Assembly (NCBI GenBank): GCA_964407855.1
Contig: CAYOXI010000023.1
Location: 1 to 34,961, forward strand
Direction of reading: 5' to 3'
DNA from: SHZI01 sp964407855
Lineage (GTDB): Bacteria; Pseudomonadota; Gammaproteobacteria; Steroidobacterales; GCA-2729495
Length of the DNA stretch: 34,961 nucleotides
In this document: positions 25,066-32,683 of the stretch, one piece after another
Layout of the letters: every line of letters starts with the position of its first letter
Numbering within the stretch: position 1 is the stretch's first letter
Notes under the pieces: model-generated
Database searches by the model: none
Told to the model about the DNA's origin: nothing
The model's input: the letters and a program-made list of their open reading frames with translations, nothing else
Position numbers and translations under genes: made by a program

Positions 25066-25090
25066 GGACCAGGTCATCTGCCCGGGTCCG

Positions 25091-26272
25091 TCAGTCGAGT
25101 ACCCGATGCATGCGGGCCACAGCATCCTTCAGGGTCGCAAGGCTGCAGGCAAAGGAGAGACGGAGGTGGCCCGGCGCTCCAAATGCCGAGCCCGGCACGA
25201 CAGCAACCTCGGCCTTGTGCAGCAGGAGTTCCGACAAGGCGAGATCGTCTTTCAGCCCTTTTGACCTTAGCGCCTCGCCGACGTTGGGAAATGCATAGAA
25301 GGTTCCGGCCGACGGCAGGCATGAGAAGCCAGGAATTTCGTTAAGCGCGGCGACTATGTAGTCATGTCTTGCGCGAAAAGCCTTGTTCATCTCCGCGACA
25401 CATTCCTGGCTGCCATTCAGGGCAGCGACGCTGGCTGCCTGGGATATGCTCGATGGATTGGAAGTGCTCTGGCTCTGGATCTTCTTCATGGCACCGATGA
25501 TCGCCTTCGGGCCGCCCGCATAGCCGATCCGCCAGCCCGTCATCGCATAGGCTTTTGATACGCCATTGATGGTGACCGTGCGCTCGTAGAGCGCAGGGCA
25601 CACCTCGGCCAGGCTGGAGAAAGGCTCGTCAGCCCAGTAGATGTGCTCATACATGTCGTCAGTCGCGATCAGGACCTGGGGGTGGTTTTCCAGGACCGAG
25701 CCCAGTGCTGCCAGCTCGGCCCGCGTGTACGCGGCGCCAGTGGGGTTCGAGGGACTATTGAGGAACATCAGTCGCGTTTTCGGCGTGATCGCAGCCTCAA
25801 GCAGGCGCGGGGAGATCTTGAAGCCATCTTCCATGCCCGCCGAGACGATCACGGGTTCCCCGTCGGCCAGCTTGATCATGTCGGGATAGGACACCCAGTA
25901 TGGTGCCGGGACTATCGCTTCATCGCCCGGGTTTAGGACGGCGCTGCAGACGTTAAAACAGGTCTGCTTGGCACCGCTGGAGACGAGAATCTGGTCGGGC
26001 GCATAGCTGAGGCGATTGTCCCGCTGGAATTTGGCGATGATGGCCGCCTTGAGCTCGGCCGTGCCGTCCACGGCGGTGTAGCGGGTCTGGCCTCCCTCGA
26101 TAGCCGCCACCCCGGCGGTCCTGATGTGGGCAGGGGTGTCGAAGTCCGGCTCCCCGGCGCCCAGGTCGATGACATCGTGTCCTTTGGCACGAAGCTCTGC
26201 AGCCATTGCAGTTACCGCCATTGTGGGCGACGGCTTTACGCGCTGACAGCGCTGGGAAACTGCTAGACTCAC
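25091..26272 (-). CDS. Class Ib aspartate (possibly aspartate/prephenate) aminotransferase
   Basis: A 393-residue fold-type I PLP aminotransferase closely resembling the Thermus-type Ib aspartate aminotransferase: GAGEPDFDTP (38-47), PYWVSYP (124-130), NSPSNPTGA (172-180), PLP lysine Lys240 in NGVSKAYAMTGWRIGY, and the C-terminal Arg in HLRLSFA. Some Ib enzymes also transaminate prephenate to arogenate; the sequence alone does not settle this. The start is GTG 26272 with AAGGAG 5 nt upstream. The only nearby ATG reads ATG-TGA and is useless. It is divergent from uvrB across 82 bp. Confidence 0.9.
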   Translation of the reverse strand: MSLAVSQRCQRVKPSPTMAVTAMAAELRAKGHDVIDLGAGEPDFDTPAHIRTAGVAAIEGGQTRYTAVDGTAELKAAIIAKFQRDNRLSYAPDQILVSSGAKQTCFNVCSAVLNPGDEAIVPAPYWVSYPDMIKLADGEPVIVSAGMEDGFKISPRLLEAAITPKTRLMFLNSPSNPTGAAYTRAELAALGSVLENHPQVLIATDDMYEHIYWADEPFSSLAEVCPALYERTVTINGVSKAYAMTGWRIGYAGGPKAIIGAMKKIQSQSTSNPSSISQAASVAALNGSQECVAEMNKAFRARHDYIVAALNEIPGFSCLPSAGTFYAFPNVGEALRSKGLKDDLALSELLLHKAEVAVVPGSAFGAPGHLRLSFACSLATLKDAVARMHRVLD

Positions 26273-26354
26273 ATGAACTCCTTGCGGGACAGTCGGGTCA
26301 AAGGGCTGCAGATACTAAGGGATTCGGGCCCCGCAACCAACTGGCCTGAGAGTG

Positions 26355-28367
26355 ATGCAACCCATCCGGCTCTCCACGGACTTCCAGCCTGCGGGCGACC
26401 AGCCTGAAGCCATCCACGCCCTGAACACGGGCCTGGAAAATGGTCTTGCCCGGCAGACCCTTCTGGGCGTCACTGGTTCCGGCAAGACCTTTACCATCGC
26501 CAAGGTCATTGAGGCGCAGCAGCGTCCGGCCCTGGTCCTCGCGCCGAACAAGACGCTGGCAGCCCAGCTTTACGGCGAAATGCGGGAGTTTTTCCCCGAC
26601 AACCGGGTGGAATATTTCGTCTCGTACTACGACTACTACCAGCCCGAAGCCTATGTGCCGTCCTCCGATACCTACATCGAGAAGGACGCGTCCATCAACG
26701 CCCATATCGAGCAGATGCGCCTGTCGGCCACCAAGGCCCTGCTGGAGCGCCGCGACAGCATCATTGTTGCCACCGTCTCGTCGATCTATGGCCTCGGTGA
26801 TCCGCAGGCCTACCTGAGCATGGTGCTGCACCTCTCACGGGGGCACCGGTTGGCGGAGCGGGACCTGCTTCGCCGCCTGGCCGAGCTCCAGTACACCCGC
26901 AATGACCTGCAGCTGAGCAACGGAACCTACCGGGCGCGGGGCGAGATTGTGGATATCTTTCCGGCCGAGTCGGAGCGTGAGGCGATCAGGGTAACGCTGT
27001 TTGATGAGGAGATCGAAAGCCTTGCGTGGTTCGACCCCCTGACCGGTGAAGTGCTGCGTACCGTTCCGCGGCTGACCGTATTTCCCAAGACCCACTACGT
27101 CACGCCCCGGGATGCGCTCGTTGAGGCCGCCCACCAGATCAGGCGGGACCTCATCCTTCGTCTCGAGGATCTCCGCCGGAGCAACAAGCTGGTGGAAGCC
27201 CAGCGCCTTGAGCAGCGGACGCTCTATGATCTGGAGATGATCGCTGAGCTTGGCTACTGCAACGGCATTGAAAATTACAGCCGCTACCTGTCCGGCCGGA
27301 AACCAGGTGAGCCGCCACCCTGCCTGTTTGACTACCTCCCCGGCGATGCGTTGCTGGTGGTTGACGAGAGTCACGTCACCATTCCACAGCTTGGTGGCAT
27401 GTACCGGGGCGACAGGTCGCGAAAAGAGACGCTGGTGGAGTATGGGTTCCGCCTGCCATCTGCCCTGGACAACCGGCCGCTGCGCTTTGATGAGTTCGAG
27501 GCGCTGGCCCCGCAGACCATCTATGTGTCTGCAACGCCGGGCACCTACGAGAAGCAGCACTCCGACGCTGTCGTCGAGCAGGTGGTCCGGCCGACCGGGC
27601 TCGTGGATCCACCCATAGAGATCCGCCCAGCCTCGCGGCAGGTGGATGACGTCCTTTCCGAGATCCGGATCCGGACAGAACGGCAGGAGCGGGTGCTGAT
27701 CACGACCCTGACCAAGCGGATGGCCGAGGATCTCACCGACTACCTCCAGGAGCACGGGGTCCGGGTCCGCTACCTGCATGCGGATATCGAGACTGTCGAG
27801 CGGATGGAAATCATCCGCGACCTCCGCCTGGGAACCTTTGATGTCCTTGTCGGCATCAATCTGCTACGGGAAGGCCTGGACCTGCCGGAGGTATCCCTGG
27901 TTGCCATCCTCGATGCGGACAAGGAGGGCTTCCTGCGGTCGGAGGGCTCGCTGATCCAGACGGTGGGCCGGGCAGCCCGCAATCTGCAGGGCATGGCGAT
28001 CATGTATGCCGACCGGGTAACGGGCTCGATGGAGCGGGCTATCGCGGAAATGGACCGGCGTCGCCGCAAGCAGCTGGAGTTCAACCAGGAGCACGGCATC
28101 GAACCCCGCTCGATCATCAAGGAGGTCCGGGACATCATGGAGGGGGCCCGGGACCAGGCGCCGCGTCGGGGCCGGCGGGCGCGGGAACGCGCCCCGGATT
28201 ATACCCACCTGTCCCAGGCGGACCTTGCCCGACGGATTGGCCGGCTGGAGAAGGACATGCTGGAACATGCCCGGAATCTGGAGTTTGAGGACGCAGCCCG
28301 GCTCCGGGACGAGGTCCAGGCCCTGCGCCGCGTGGAACTGGGCTTGCCGCCAGCCCCGGGTCGCTGA
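26355..28367 (+). CDS. uvrB: UvrABC system protein B
   Basis: A 670-residue nucleotide excision repair helicase-like protein that receives damaged DNA from UvrA and positions UvrC. The P-loop is GVTGSGKT (38-45). The beta-hairpin that clamps DNA contains YDYYQPEAYVP, the DEAD-like box is VVDESH, motif VI is QTVGRAARN, and the C-terminal UVR motif (about 630-665, LEKDMLEHARNLEFEDAARLRDEV) contacts UvrC. Length equals E. coli UvrB (673). ATG 26355 is preferred over a GTG one codon upstream. I looked for a LexA box in the 82-bp upstream gap and found none recognisable. Confidence 0.98.
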   Translation: MQPIRLSTDFQPAGDQPEAIHALNTGLENGLARQTLLGVTGSGKTFTIAKVIEAQQRPALVLAPNKTLAAQLYGEMREFFPDNRVEYFVSYYDYYQPEAYVPSSDTYIEKDASINAHIEQMRLSATKALLERRDSIIVATVSSIYGLGDPQAYLSMVLHLSRGHRLAERDLLRRLAELQYTRNDLQLSNGTYRARGEIVDIFPAESEREAIRVTLFDEEIESLAWFDPLTGEVLRTVPRLTVFPKTHYVTPRDALVEAAHQIRRDLILRLEDLRRSNKLVEAQRLEQRTLYDLEMIAELGYCNGIENYSRYLSGRKPGEPPPCLFDYLPGDALLVVDESHVTIPQLGGMYRGDRSRKETLVEYGFRLPSALDNRPLRFDEFEALAPQTIYVSATPGTYEKQHSDAVVEQVVRPTGLVDPPIEIRPASRQVDDVLSEIRIRTERQERVLITTLTKRMAEDLTDYLQEHGVRVRYLHADIETVERMEIIRDLRLGTFDVLVGINLLREGLDLPEVSLVAILDADKEGFLRSEGSLIQTVGRAARNLQGMAIMYADRVTGSMERAIAEMDRRRRKQLEFNQEHGIEPRSIIKEVRDIMEGARDQAPRRGRRARERAPDYTHLSQADLARRIGRLEKDMLEHARNLEFEDAARLRDEVQALRRVELGLPPAPGR

Positions 28368-28373
28368 GCTTCC

Positions 28374-28403
28374 TTGCCTTTCGCGCCCGCGATTCTGTAT
28401 CGT
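28374..28403 (+). promoter_or_regulatory. Candidate promoter of tRNA-Val/thrS operon
   Basis: TTGCCT (28374-28379) and TATCGT (28398-28403) are separated by 18 nt, beginning 6 nt after the uvrB stop. A TTCGCCCC discriminator follows. Transcription would start near 28410, about 40 nt before the tRNA. Confidence 0.4.
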
Positions 28404-28415
28404 TTCGCCCCGAAT

Positions 28416-28434
28416 CTGCTGGCTGTGCCAGCAG
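28416..28434 (+). other. 8-bp hairpin between uvrB and tRNA-Val
   Basis: CTGCTGGC (28416-28423) and GCCAGCAG (28427-28434) form a perfect stem around TGT, ending 14 nt before tRNA-Val. It has no T-tract. It could mark the 3' end of uvrB mRNA or be part of the 5' leader of the tRNA precursor. Confidence 0.5.
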
Positions 28435-28448
28435 CCAGAAGCATCCGC

Positions 28449-28524
28449 AGGCGCGTAGCTCAGTGGTTAGAGCGCTTCCTTGACATGGAAGAGGTCGGTG
28501 GTTCGACTCCACTCGCGCCTACCA
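28449..28524 (+). tRNA. tRNA-Val (GAC), CCA encoded
   Basis: The acceptor stem AGGCGCG pairs with CGCGCCT, the anticodon stem CTTCC/GGAAG holds loop TTGACAT with anticodon GAC, and the T-arm is GGTGG-TTCGACT-CCACT with a closing G-T pair. The discriminator is A, followed by CCA at 28522-28524. It ends 15 nt before the thrS start codon on the same strand. Confidence 0.96.
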
Positions 28525-28539
28525 CGTACCAAAGTACCC

Positions 28540-30468
28540 ATGCCCTCAGTCACTCTGCCGGACGGCAGCCAGAGAGTCTTTGAACACCCCGTAACGGTGG
28601 CCGAGGTTGCAGCTGCGATCGGGCCGGGTCTTGCGCGGGCGGCGCTGGCCGGCCGGGTCAACGATCGACTCGTCGATACGAGCCATGTGATCAGCGAGGA
28701 CGCCGGGCTGTCCATCGTCACTGCGAAGGACGCCGACGGCCTGGAAGTCCTCCGCCATTCCACGGCTCATCTGCTCGCCCAGGCCGTGCAGTCGCTGTTC
28801 CCCGATGCCCAGGTCACGATCGGCCCGGTGATCGAGGATGGCTTCTACTACGATTTTGCCTACCAGCGGCCATTCACTCCGGAGGACCTGACGGCGATCG
28901 AAGCCCGGATGCGGGAACTGGTGGCCGCCGACCTGCCGGTGGAGCGCCGGGTCATGAGCCGGGACGAGGCCGTGGCCTTGTTTAGGGAACTGGGCGAAAT
29001 CTACAAGGCGGAGATCATCGCGAGTATCCCCGCTGACCAGGCAATCAGCCTGTACGGCCACGGCGGCTGGGTGGATCTGTGCCGGGGGCCCCATGTGCCG
29101 TCCACCGGAAAGCTCAAGGCCTTCAAGCTGACGAAGGTTGCCGGGGCCTACTGGCGGGGCGACTCCCGTAACGAGATGCTCCAGCGCATCTATGGCACGG
29201 CCTGGCCGGACGAGGCTGCTCTCAAGACATATCTCACCCGGCTGGAGGAAGCGGAGAAGCGCGATCATCGGCGTCTGGGCCGGGAACTGGACCTGTTTCA
29301 CTTCCAGGAGGAAGCACCGGGGGCAGTGTTCTGGCATCCCCGGGGCTGGACCCTGTTCCAGCAGCTGATCGGCTACATGCGCGATGAACAGCGGGCGGCG
29401 GGCTACCAGGAAGTCAATACCCCCGAAATCATGGACCGGGCGCTCTGGGTCCAGTCCGGACACATCGAGAAGTTCGGTGACAGCATGTACATGACCCGCA
29501 CGCCGGACGAGCGGGTCTACGCCATCAAACCGATGAACTGCCCGGGACATGTGCAGGTCTTCAATCAGGGCCTGAAGAGCTATCGCGACCTGCCATTGCG
29601 CCTCTGCGAATTCGGCAAGGTGCATCGCTATGAGCCTTCCGGAGCGCTGCACGGCCTGATGCGTGTGCGGGCCTTCACCCAGGATGATGCGCACGTCTTC
29701 TGCACCGAGGAACAGATCACGGCCGAGTCCGTGGCCGTGACCAACCTGATCCTGCGCATTTACCGGGACTTTGGCTTTGACGACATCCGGGTGAAATTCT
29801 CCGATCGGCCCGAGCGGCGGGTAGGCTCCGATGCGATCTGGGACCAGGCGGAGGAGGCACTGCGGGCAGCGGCGCGGGCGGGCAACCTGGACGTGGAACT
29901 GAACCCCGGGGAGGGTGCCTTCTACGGGCCCAAGCTGGAATTCGTTCTCCGGGATGCCATTGGCCGGGACTGGCAGTGCGGGACCCTGCAGGTCGACTTC
30001 AACCTGCCCGAACGCCTGGGCGCCGCATATATTGGCGATGACAGCCAGCGCCGGACCCCGGTGATGCTCCACCGGGCCATGTTCGGCTCCCTGGAGCGAT
30101 TCTGCGGCATTCTGCTGGAGCATCATGCCGGCCGGCTGCCCACCTGGCTGGCCCCGGTGCAGGCCGTGGTCATGAGCATTACCGACCGGCAGGCGGGGTT
30201 CGCTCAGCAGCTGCAGGAAATCTTGGAAAATCAGGGCTTTCGGGTCGCGGCGGACTTGAGGAACGAGAAAATAGGCTTTAAGATTCGCGAGCATACCCTG
30301 CAGCGGGTTCCTTACCTGCTGGTCGTCGGGGATCGCGAGGCAGAATCGAACGAAGTGGCCGTGCGCACGCGCGGCGGACAGGATCTGGGCCGGATGCCGC
30401 TGACTCGGCTGGTGCAGGGACTTTCCGCCGAGATCGCGAGCCGCGGCCGCACTGTTATGGAGGGTTGA
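28540..30468 (+). CDS. thrS: Threonine-tRNA ligase
   Basis: A 642-residue class II synthetase, the same length as E. coli ThrRS. The order is: TGS domain (1-62), editing domain with HSTAHLL (His73, His77) and DLCRGPHVP, catalytic core with the zinc Cys in MNCPGHVQVF and motif 2 in FGKVHRYEPSGALHGLMRVRAF, then an anticodon-binding domain (LPTWLAPVQAVVMSIT onward). ATG 28540 starts the conserved MPSVTLPDGS. The in-frame extension upstream would read through the tRNA gene and is rejected. Only 15 nt separate the tRNA end from the ATG and no Shine-Dalgarno sequence is visible, so there is no room for an E. coli-like tRNA-mimic operator. Confidence 0.97.
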   Translation: MPSVTLPDGSQRVFEHPVTVAEVAAAIGPGLARAALAGRVNDRLVDTSHVISEDAGLSIVTAKDADGLEVLRHSTAHLLAQAVQSLFPDAQVTIGPVIEDGFYYDFAYQRPFTPEDLTAIEARMRELVAADLPVERRVMSRDEAVALFRELGEIYKAEIIASIPADQAISLYGHGGWVDLCRGPHVPSTGKLKAFKLTKVAGAYWRGDSRNEMLQRIYGTAWPDEAALKTYLTRLEEAEKRDHRRLGRELDLFHFQEEAPGAVFWHPRGWTLFQQLIGYMRDEQRAAGYQEVNTPEIMDRALWVQSGHIEKFGDSMYMTRTPDERVYAIKPMNCPGHVQVFNQGLKSYRDLPLRLCEFGKVHRYEPSGALHGLMRVRAFTQDDAHVFCTEEQITAESVAVTNLILRIYRDFGFDDIRVKFSDRPERRVGSDAIWDQAEEALRAAARAGNLDVELNPGEGAFYGPKLEFVLRDAIGRDWQCGTLQVDFNLPERLGAAYIGDDSQRRTPVMLHRAMFGSLERFCGILLEHHAGRLPTWLAPVQAVVMSITDRQAGFAQQLQEILENQGFRVAADLRNEKIGFKIREHTLQRVPYLLVVGDREAESNEVAVRTRGGQDLGRMPLTRLVQGLSAEIASRGRTVMEG

Positions 30469-30474
30469 AGTATC
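30459..30474 (+). promoter_or_regulatory. Ribosome binding site and rare AUC start of infC
   Basis: GGAGG (30459-30463) lies 8 nt before ATC 30472. thrS ends in frame at 30466-30468, so no upstream start is possible, and the next in-frame ATG or GTG would remove 19 conserved residues. IF3 discriminates against non-AUG starts, and this is the known basis of infC autoregulation in E. coli (AUU). Confidence 0.9.
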
Positions 30475-30990
30475 GCTGCGAATAAACGTGTCCGCCGGAA
30501 TGATGAGATCGATGCCCGGGAAATCCGGGTGATTGGTGCGGACGGTGAGCAGGTGGGGGTGCTGAGTCGTGAGGCGGCCCTGCAAATGGCTGGAGATCTC
30601 GCGCTGGATCTCGTCGAGATTTCGCCAACGGCCGTGCCACCGGTATGCCGGATCATGGACTTCGGGAAGTTCCTGTTCGAACAGAACAAGAAGGCCCACG
30701 CAGCGAAACGCAAGCAGAAGCAGATCCAGGTCAAGGAAGTAAAATTCCGGCCTGGCACAGAAGAAGGGGATTACCAGATAAAACTGCGTAATCTCCAGAA
30801 GTTTCTCGGCTCAGGAGACAAGGCAAAGATCACTTTGCGTTTCCGGGGCAGGGAAATGGCTCATCAGGAGATCGGGGTGCGTCTCCTGCAGCGGGTCCGG
30901 CAGGACCTGGAGCTGCTCGGTACCGTGGAACAGTTTCCCCGGCTGGAAGGCCGGCAAATGGTCATGGTGATTGCACCGAAGAAGAAGTGA
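30472..30990 (+). CDS. infC: Translation initiation factor IF-3 (AUC start)
   Basis: A 172-residue factor that binds the 30S subunit, blocks premature 50S joining and checks the start codon. The N-domain holds NDEIDAREIRVIG and VDLVEISP-like LDLVEISPTAVPPVCRI; the linker is KRKQKQIQVK; the C-domain has KFRPGTEEGDYQIKLR, DKAKITLRFRGREMAHQ and the tail VIAPKKK. Start ATC 30472 restores the full N-domain. A GTG at 30529 is too far downstream. The gene begins 3 nt after thrS. Confidence 0.95.
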   Translation: MAANKRVRRNDEIDAREIRVIGADGEQVGVLSREAALQMAGDLALDLVEISPTAVPPVCRIMDFGKFLFEQNKKAHAAKRKQKQIQVKEVKFRPGTEEGDYQIKLRNLQKFLGSGDKAKITLRFRGREMAHQEIGVRLLQRVRQDLELLGTVEQFPRLEGRQMVMVIAPKKK

Positions 30991-31006
30991 GTGACGGCGT
31001 GTCGAG

Positions 31007-31024
31007 GGTGGCAATCCCGCCACC
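31007..31024 (+). other. Hairpin in the rpmI leader
   Basis: GGTGGC (31007-31012) and GCCACC (31019-31024) form a 6-bp stem with a 6-nt loop in the 108-nt infC-rpmI spacer. In E. coli, L20 represses rpmI-rplT by binding leader RNA around this gene junction. Whether this hairpin is part of such a site cannot be told by eye. Confidence 0.4.
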
Positions 31025-31098
31025 GCCGGTACCCTGAACCCGCCTGTCCCGGCCCCGGAAGTGTTCCAGGGATTCGGTCCAGGCCTTAAGGAGTTGAA

Positions 31099-31293
31099 AT
31101 GCCCAAGATGAAGACCAACCGGGGCGCGGCCAAGCGCTTCAGGGCGACTGCGAACGGCTTCAAGGCGGCGCAGTCCCACCTCAATCATATCCTGACCAAG
31201 AAGAGTTCGAAGCGGAAGCGCAAGCTGGGTGTCATGAACCAGATTGCCGACTGCGACGTACCCGGGGTCCGGAAAATGCTGCCGTACTCATAG
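31099..31293 (+). CDS. rpmI: 50S ribosomal protein L35
   Basis: A 64-residue, highly basic protein beginning PKMKTNRGAAKRF and containing HILTKKSSKRKRKLG, both canonical for L35. AAGGAG lies 7 nt before ATG 31099. Its leader (30991-31098) is long compared with the other junctions in this operon, consistent with the known L20-mediated control point. Confidence 0.98.
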   Translation: MPKMKTNRGAAKRFRATANGFKAAQSHLNHILTKKSSKRKRKLGVMNQIADCDVPGVRKMLPYS

Positions 31294-31306
31294 GAAGGAC
31301 TGACAC

Positions 31307-31669
31307 ATGGCACGCGTAAAACGTGGTGTGACGGTCAAGGCACGTCACAAGAAGCTGCTCAAGAAGGCCAAGGGTTTTTCCCAGGCCCGTAGCAAACTCT
31401 ACAAGACCGCCAAGCAGGCGGTCATCAAAGCGGGTCAGTACGCTTTCAGGGACCGTCGGGTCCGCAAGCGGGAGTTCCGGGCGCTGTGGATTACCCGCAT
31501 CAATGCGGCGGCCCGCCTTCACGACCTGTCCTATAGCCGCCTGATGAGCGGCTTGCACAAGGCGGGTATAGAAGTCGATCGCAAGATGCTGGCTGATCTC
31601 GCCGTGCATGATGCAGCGGCTTTTGGTGCGATCGCGGAGCAGGCCAAGAACGGACTCGCCGCGGCCTGA
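31307..31669 (+). CDS. rplT: 50S ribosomal protein L20
   Basis: A 120-residue, basic 23S rRNA-binding protein needed early in 50S assembly. ARVKRGVTVKARHKKLLKKAKGF, FRDRRVRKREFRALWITRINAA and YSRLMSGLHKAGIEVDRKMLADLA are canonical. AGGAAGG precedes ATG 31307 and the gap to rpmI is 13 nt. L20 is the autoregulator of the rpmI-rplT pair in other bacteria. pheS follows after 21 nt, leaving no room for a phe leader-peptide attenuator. Confidence 0.98.
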   Translation: MARVKRGVTVKARHKKLLKKAKGFSQARSKLYKTAKQAVIKAGQYAFRDRRVRKREFRALWITRINAAARLHDLSYSRLMSGLHKAGIEVDRKMLADLAVHDAAAFGAIAEQAKNGLAAA

Positions 31670-31690
31670 GCGGCGCGTGGAGCGCCAGGC

Positions 31691-32674
31691 ATGGATGACA
31701 TCAAGTCCCTGCTGGCACTGGCCCGCACGGAAATTGCCGCTGCCGGGGACCTCCCAGTCCTCGATGCGGTTCGTGTCCGCTATCTCGGCAAGAAGGGTGA
31801 ACTGACCGTTCGCCTGAAGCATGTCGGCACATTGCCTGATGCCGAACGCCGAGCCGCGGGCCAGATCATCAATGCAGTCAAGGCAGCACTGACAGAGGCC
31901 TTCGACCAGCGACGGGCCGACCTGGAATCCGAAGCGCTGGACCGCAGCCTCCGTCTCGACGCGCTCGACGTCAGTCTCCCCGGACGGGGGCAGCGCCCCG
32001 GAGGACTGCATCCGGTTACGCGCACTTTGCAGCGGGTGGAGGCCATATTCCAGGCAGCGGGATTCGAGATCCATCAGGGTCCGGAGGTGGAGGATGACTT
32101 CCACAACTTCACCGCTCTCAACATTCCTGCTGATCATCCCGCCCGTGCGATGCATGACACCTTTTACCTGCCTGGCGGCAGGCTCCTTCGGACGCATACG
32201 TCGCCCGTGCAGATCCGGGCATTGCGAGCCCAGGGTCCGCCCCTTCGCCTGATCGCCCCGGGCAGGGTCTATCGCTGCGATTCGGATACCACCCACACGC
32301 CCATGTTTCACCAGGTTGAAGGGCTGCTTGTGGACCGGGAGGTCAGTTTTGCCAACCTGAAGGAACTGCTGAGGGAATTCGTGGCGCGTTTTTTCGAACG
32401 CCCGGCAACAGTCCGCTTCCGGCCGTCCTACTTCCCGTTCACCGAGCCGTCGGCAGAGGTGGATGTACTGTCTGAATCCGGGCGCTGGCTTGAGATACTC
32501 GGTTGCGGGATGGTGCATCCTGAGGTGCTGCGCATTGCGGGAATAGACCCGGAGGAATACACCGGCTATGCATTCGGCATGGGTATCGAGCGGCTGACCA
32601 TGCTCCGCTACGGAATTGACGATATTCGCCTGTTGTTCGACAACGACCTGCGCTTCCTGAGCCAGTTCAACTGA
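31691..32674 (+). CDS. pheS: Phenylalanine-tRNA ligase alpha subunit
   Basis: A 327-residue catalytic subunit of the alpha2-beta2 synthetase, matching E. coli PheS (327). The N-terminal coiled coil (1-85) binds tRNA-Phe. Class II motifs follow: GFEIHQGPEVEDDFHNFTALN (motif 1 region), RVYRCDSDTTHTPMFHQVEGL (motif 2) and YAFGMGIERLTMLRYGI (motif 3), where the Ala that sets substrate-pocket size (Ala294 in E. coli) is retained. It is 9 nt upstream of pheT. Confidence 0.98.
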   Translation: MDDIKSLLALARTEIAAAGDLPVLDAVRVRYLGKKGELTVRLKHVGTLPDAERRAAGQIINAVKAALTEAFDQRRADLESEALDRSLRLDALDVSLPGRGQRPGGLHPVTRTLQRVEAIFQAAGFEIHQGPEVEDDFHNFTALNIPADHPARAMHDTFYLPGGRLLRTHTSPVQIRALRAQGPPLRLIAPGRVYRCDSDTTHTPMFHQVEGLLVDREVSFANLKELLREFVARFFERPATVRFRPSYFPFTEPSAEVDVLSESGRWLEILGCGMVHPEVLRIAGIDPEEYTGYAFGMGIERLTMLRYGIDDIRLLFDNDLRFLSQFN

Positions 32675-32683
32675 CCCCATCCC

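Noticed and set aside
26273..26354. LexA (SOS) box upstream of uvrB
   Set aside because: I looked for CTG-N10-CAG in the short divergent region and found no convincing match. Other SOS box types of this lineage cannot be excluded.
28546..30699. Minus-strand open frame of about 717 codons
   Set aside because: It is antisense to thrS and the start of infC, with no family features.
31670..31690. Leader peptide and attenuator for pheST
   Set aside because: Only 21 nt separate rplT and pheS, with no Phe-rich ORF or terminator hairpin.
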